Below, piece by piece: positions 7,116 through 8,635 of a stretch of 8,635 nucleotides of DNA (the first letter of the stretch is position 1; each line of letters opens with the position of its first letter). The stretch spans positions 1 to 8,635 of the forward strand of contig JAOUDB010000089.1 of assembly GCA_029859485.1 (NCBI GenBank). Direction: 5' to 3'. Source of the DNA: Desulfuromonadales bacterium. GTDB taxonomy: Bacteria > Desulfobacterota > Desulfuromonadia > Desulfuromonadales > BM103. The notes under the pieces are model-generated. The model worked only from the letters and a program-made list of their open reading frames with translations. It was not told the DNA's origin and made no database searches. The position numbers and the translations under genes were made by a program.

Positions 7116-8165
7116 ATGACGAAGCCACTTATCATAACGATGGGCGACCCGACCGGGGTTGGGCCGGAAATTATCATTCGAGCCGTCTACGAAGGTGCTT
7201 TTACTGACCTTCCCCGTCCGTTGATCGTCGCCGGAGATCTTGGTGTCCTGAAGCGGGCTGCTGCCGTTTGTGGTTGCGATGTCCAACACCAGCGTGGCTC
7301 CTCCTCATCCCTGGCGACAGATGACCTTGTTGTTGGCGGGCACCGCTTGCCTGTACAGGCCCTTTCGCAACTCGATCTCTCCGTGCAAGGGTTTGGCCAG
7401 CCACAGATCTCTTCCGGGCGTGCCATGGCTGATTACATCGAATGGGCCTGCGATGCCTGTGTTGCCGGTGATGTGGCTGGGATGGTCACGGCACCGATCA
7501 ACAAGGAAGTCTTGCGCACAGCAGGGGTATCTTTTCCGGGTCATACCGAGCTGTTAGCTGATCGTTGCGAGGTCGACGAGGTTGTTATGATGCTGGCCGG
7601 AGAGAGATTGCGAGTCTGTCTGGTGACGACCCATTGTGCCTTGCGGGAGGTACCGCAACGCCTGAACGCAGAACGTATCCTGACGACCATGCGCATTGTT
7701 TCGTCGAGTCTGCAGCGGCAGTTCGGCCTCAAAAAGCCTCGCTTGGCGGTCTTGGCTCTAAATCCGCACGCTGGTGAAGGGGGGTTGTTCGGTGACGAAG
7801 AAACCCGGCACATCGCTCCGGCGATTGCTGCCGCCCGCTCTGAAGGAATCCTTGCCAGCGGTCCGCACAGTGCCGATACCCTCTTTTGGTTTGCAGCTCA
7901 GGGAGACTATGACGCAGTGATCTGCATGTACCATGACCAGGGCTTGATCCCTCTCAAGCTGCTGCATTTTGATGACGGCGTCAACGTCACCCTTGGTCTG
8001 CCGATCGTCCGCACGTCCGTTGATCACGGTACGGCCTATGATCTGGCCGGCACCGGTCAGGCCAGCCCTGCCAGTCTGGTCGCTGCAGTCTGGATGGCTG
8101 CCGAGATGGCTGAGAAGCAGGAACGGGGCACGAGGCACGAGGAACGAGGGAAAGTGGTTCTTTAA
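7116..8165 (+). CDS. pdxA: 4-hydroxythreonine-4-phosphate dehydrogenase PdxA
   Basis: PdxA oxidises 4-phosphohydroxy-L-threonine, and the product is condensed by PdxJ in the DXP-dependent pathway to pyridoxal 5'-phosphate; the enzyme is a cytoplasmic, metal-dependent homodimer. The protein has 349 aa. It starts with the signature TMGDPTGVGPEI (about residues 8-19). The three metal-ligand histidines are visible in GHTELLAD (His143), NPHAGEGG (His218) and MYHDQGL (His273). The conserved C-terminal block DDGVNVTLGLPIVRTSVDHG is followed by GTAYDLAGTGQA. ATG 7116 is supported by GGGGA at 7106-7110, 5 nt upstream. The protein is about 20 residues longer than E. coli PdxA (329 aa), because its last residues (ERGTRHEERGKVVL) are encoded by a heptanucleotide tandem repeat and adjoining sequence, not by family-conserved sequence. 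The catalytic core is complete, so the enzyme is expected to be active. Confidence 0.96.
   Translation: MTKPLIITMGDPTGVGPEIIIRAVYEGAFTDLPRPLIVAGDLGVLKRAAAVCGCDVQHQRGSSSSLATDDLVVGGHRLPVQALSQLDLSVQGFGQPQISSGRAMADYIEWACDACVAGDVAGMVTAPINKEVLRTAGVSFPGHTELLADRCEVDEVVMMLAGERLRVCLVTTHCALREVPQRLNAERILTTMRIVSSSLQRQFGLKKPRLAVLALNPHAGEGGLFGDEETRHIAPAIAAARSEGILASGPHSADTLFWFAAQGDYDAVICMYHDQGLIPLKLLHFDDGVNVTLGLPIVRTSVDHGTAYDLAGTGQASPASLVAAVWMAAEMAEKQERGTRHEERGKVVL
8121..8148 (+). repeat. Heptanucleotide tandem repeat in the pdxA 3' end
   Basis: Four consecutive 7-mers are visible: GAACGGG (8121-8127), GCACGAG (8128-8134), GCACGAG (8135-8141) and GAACGAG (8142-8148), a consensus of G(A/C)ACGAG. Because 7 is not a multiple of 3, successive units are read in different frames, giving the charged string ERGTRHEERG at the end of PdxA. 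I recall similar short GAACGAG/GCACGAG tandem arrays scattered between genes in several bacterial genomes; I cannot check copy number here. It is not a CRISPR array, since there are no spacers. Confidence 0.75.
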
Positions 8166-8271
8166 ATTGCGTGGTCTGCTTCTCGCGGCCCTCGTACAGT
8201 TTTTAGCGTTCTGATAGTGACATAAAACAGAAGCAAATCAATGATAGAAGAAAAGTGGCGGATATAAAACC
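8166..8271 (+). other. Spacer between pdxA and uvrA
   Basis: These 106 bp hold no supported gene. An imperfect inverted repeat joins GAACGAGGG (8142-8150, inside the repeat) with CCCTCGTAC (8189-8197; 8 of 9 pair), and T5 follows at 8200-8204. The 38-nt loop makes a working terminator doubtful. Three consecutive stop codons, TGATAGTGA, lie at 8212-8220. A mini-ORF of eight codons (ATG 8241 to TAA 8267) precedes uvrA. I find no convincing promoter or LexA box, so I cannot say whether uvrA has its own promoter. Confidence 0.4.
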
Positions 8272-8635
8272 ATGGTCAATAAAATCGTCATTAAAGGTGC
8301 CTGCGAGCACAACCTGAAGAATATCGATGTCGAGATTCCCCGAGATCAGCTAGTGGTGATCACCGGTGTCTCAGGGTCGGGCAAGAGTACCCTCGCCTTT
8401 GATACCATCTATGCCGAGGGACAGCGCCGTTACGTTGAGAGTCTTTCGGCCTATGCCCGGCAGTTTCTGGAGCAGATGGACAAGCCGGATGTCGAAAGTA
8501 TAGAAGGATTGAGTCCGGCCATCTCCATAGAACAGAAATCCACGTCGAAGAACCCCCGCTCTACCGTTGGCACGGTTACGGAAATCTACGATTACCTGCG
8601 CTTGCTCTTTGCTAGGGTCGGGCGGGTGCATTGTC
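8272..8635 (+). CDS. uvrA: Excinuclease ABC subunit UvrA (3' end missing)
   Basis: UvrA is the damage-recognition ATPase of nucleotide excision repair; it forms a dimer that loads UvrB on lesions and is recruited by Mfd at stalled RNA polymerase. The first 121 residues are present. The start [20 protein letters not shown] is a family N-terminus and is followed by Walker [10 protein letters not shown] (residues 32-40). The strongly conserved segments [19 protein letters not shown] and [11 protein letters not shown] come next, then [17 protein letters not shown], all diagnostic of UvrA within the ABC superfamily. The window ends inside GRVHC, just before the first zinc/insertion region, so most of the roughly 940-residue protein lies beyond. 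Only a weak ribosome binding site (GGCGGA, about 9 nt upstream) precedes ATG 8272, but the N-terminal match fixes the start well. Confidence 0.97.
   Translation, partial: MVNKIVIKGACEHNLKNIDVEIPRDQLVVITGVSGSGKSTLAFDTIYAEGQRRYVESLSAYARQFLEQMDKPDVESIEGLSPAISIEQKSTSKNPRSTVGTVTEIYDYLRLLFARVGRVHC

Noticed and set aside
8121..8148. CRISPR array or attachment site
   Set aside because: The units are 7 bp and contiguous, with no spacers, and there is no cas gene, integrase or flanking duplication.
8142..8204. Rho-independent terminator of pdxA
   Set aside because: A GAACGAGGG/CCCTCGTAC pairing followed by T5 exists, but the loop is 38 nt and one pair is mismatched. The left arm is simply part of the heptamer repeat.
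8211..8230. CTG...CAG as a LexA (SOS) box before uvrA
   Set aside because: The two half-sites are 14 nt apart; the E. coli-type box needs 10, and the T and A next to the half-sites do not fit. I also see no GGTT...AACC-like form as described for some deltaproteobacteria.

Overview
The window reads as ordinary chromosome from a Gram-negative bacterium with a mid-50s percent GC content (judged by eye). The best guess is a Desulfuromonadales/Geobacter-type member of the former Deltaproteobacteria. That placement is inference: it rests on the short NadA, the pairing of mfd with two SurA/PpiC-type chaperone genes, a stand-alone PilZ protein and the nearby pdxA and uvrA. No rRNA or other marker is present to confirm it.

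Layout. Positions 1-893 hold nearly all of nadA (quinolinate synthase, NAD biosynthesis), cut at its 5' end. Next comes mfd (transcription-repair coupling factor, about 966/981-4469). After a 45-bp gap there is a SurA/PrsA-like peptidyl-prolyl isomerase lipoprotein (4515-5465), then a periplasmic SurA-like protein (5555-6502). These four genes run on the + strand with gaps of 45-90 bp and no visible terminator between them, so they could be one transcript. A perfect 17-bp hairpin (6521-6557), flanked by A and T runs, ends this unit and also the convergent minus-strand gene for a 119-aa PilZ-domain protein (6578-6937). A divergent control region (6938-7115) carries plausible sigma-70 promoters for the PilZ gene on the minus strand and for pdxA on the plus strand. 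pdxA (7116-8165, vitamin B6 synthesis) ends in a tail encoded by a small heptanucleotide tandem repeat. After a 106-bp spacer, uvrA begins at 8272 and runs off the window.

Functional themes. There are two cofactor genes (NAD and pyridoxal phosphate), two envelope-protein folding factors that probably act on secreted or outer-membrane proteins, one predicted c-di-GMP receptor, and two nucleotide-excision-repair proteins. Mfd recruits UvrA to stalled RNA polymerase, so both partners are encoded here, although not in one operon.

I do not see an undescribed multi-gene system. The points most worth a second look are the heptamer repeat that rewrote the PdxA C-terminus, the loss of the first histidine in both PPIase domains, the PilZ gene wedged inverted between surA and pdxA (adjacent in E. 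coli), and a short in-frame leader ORF with a good ribosome binding site just ahead of mfd.
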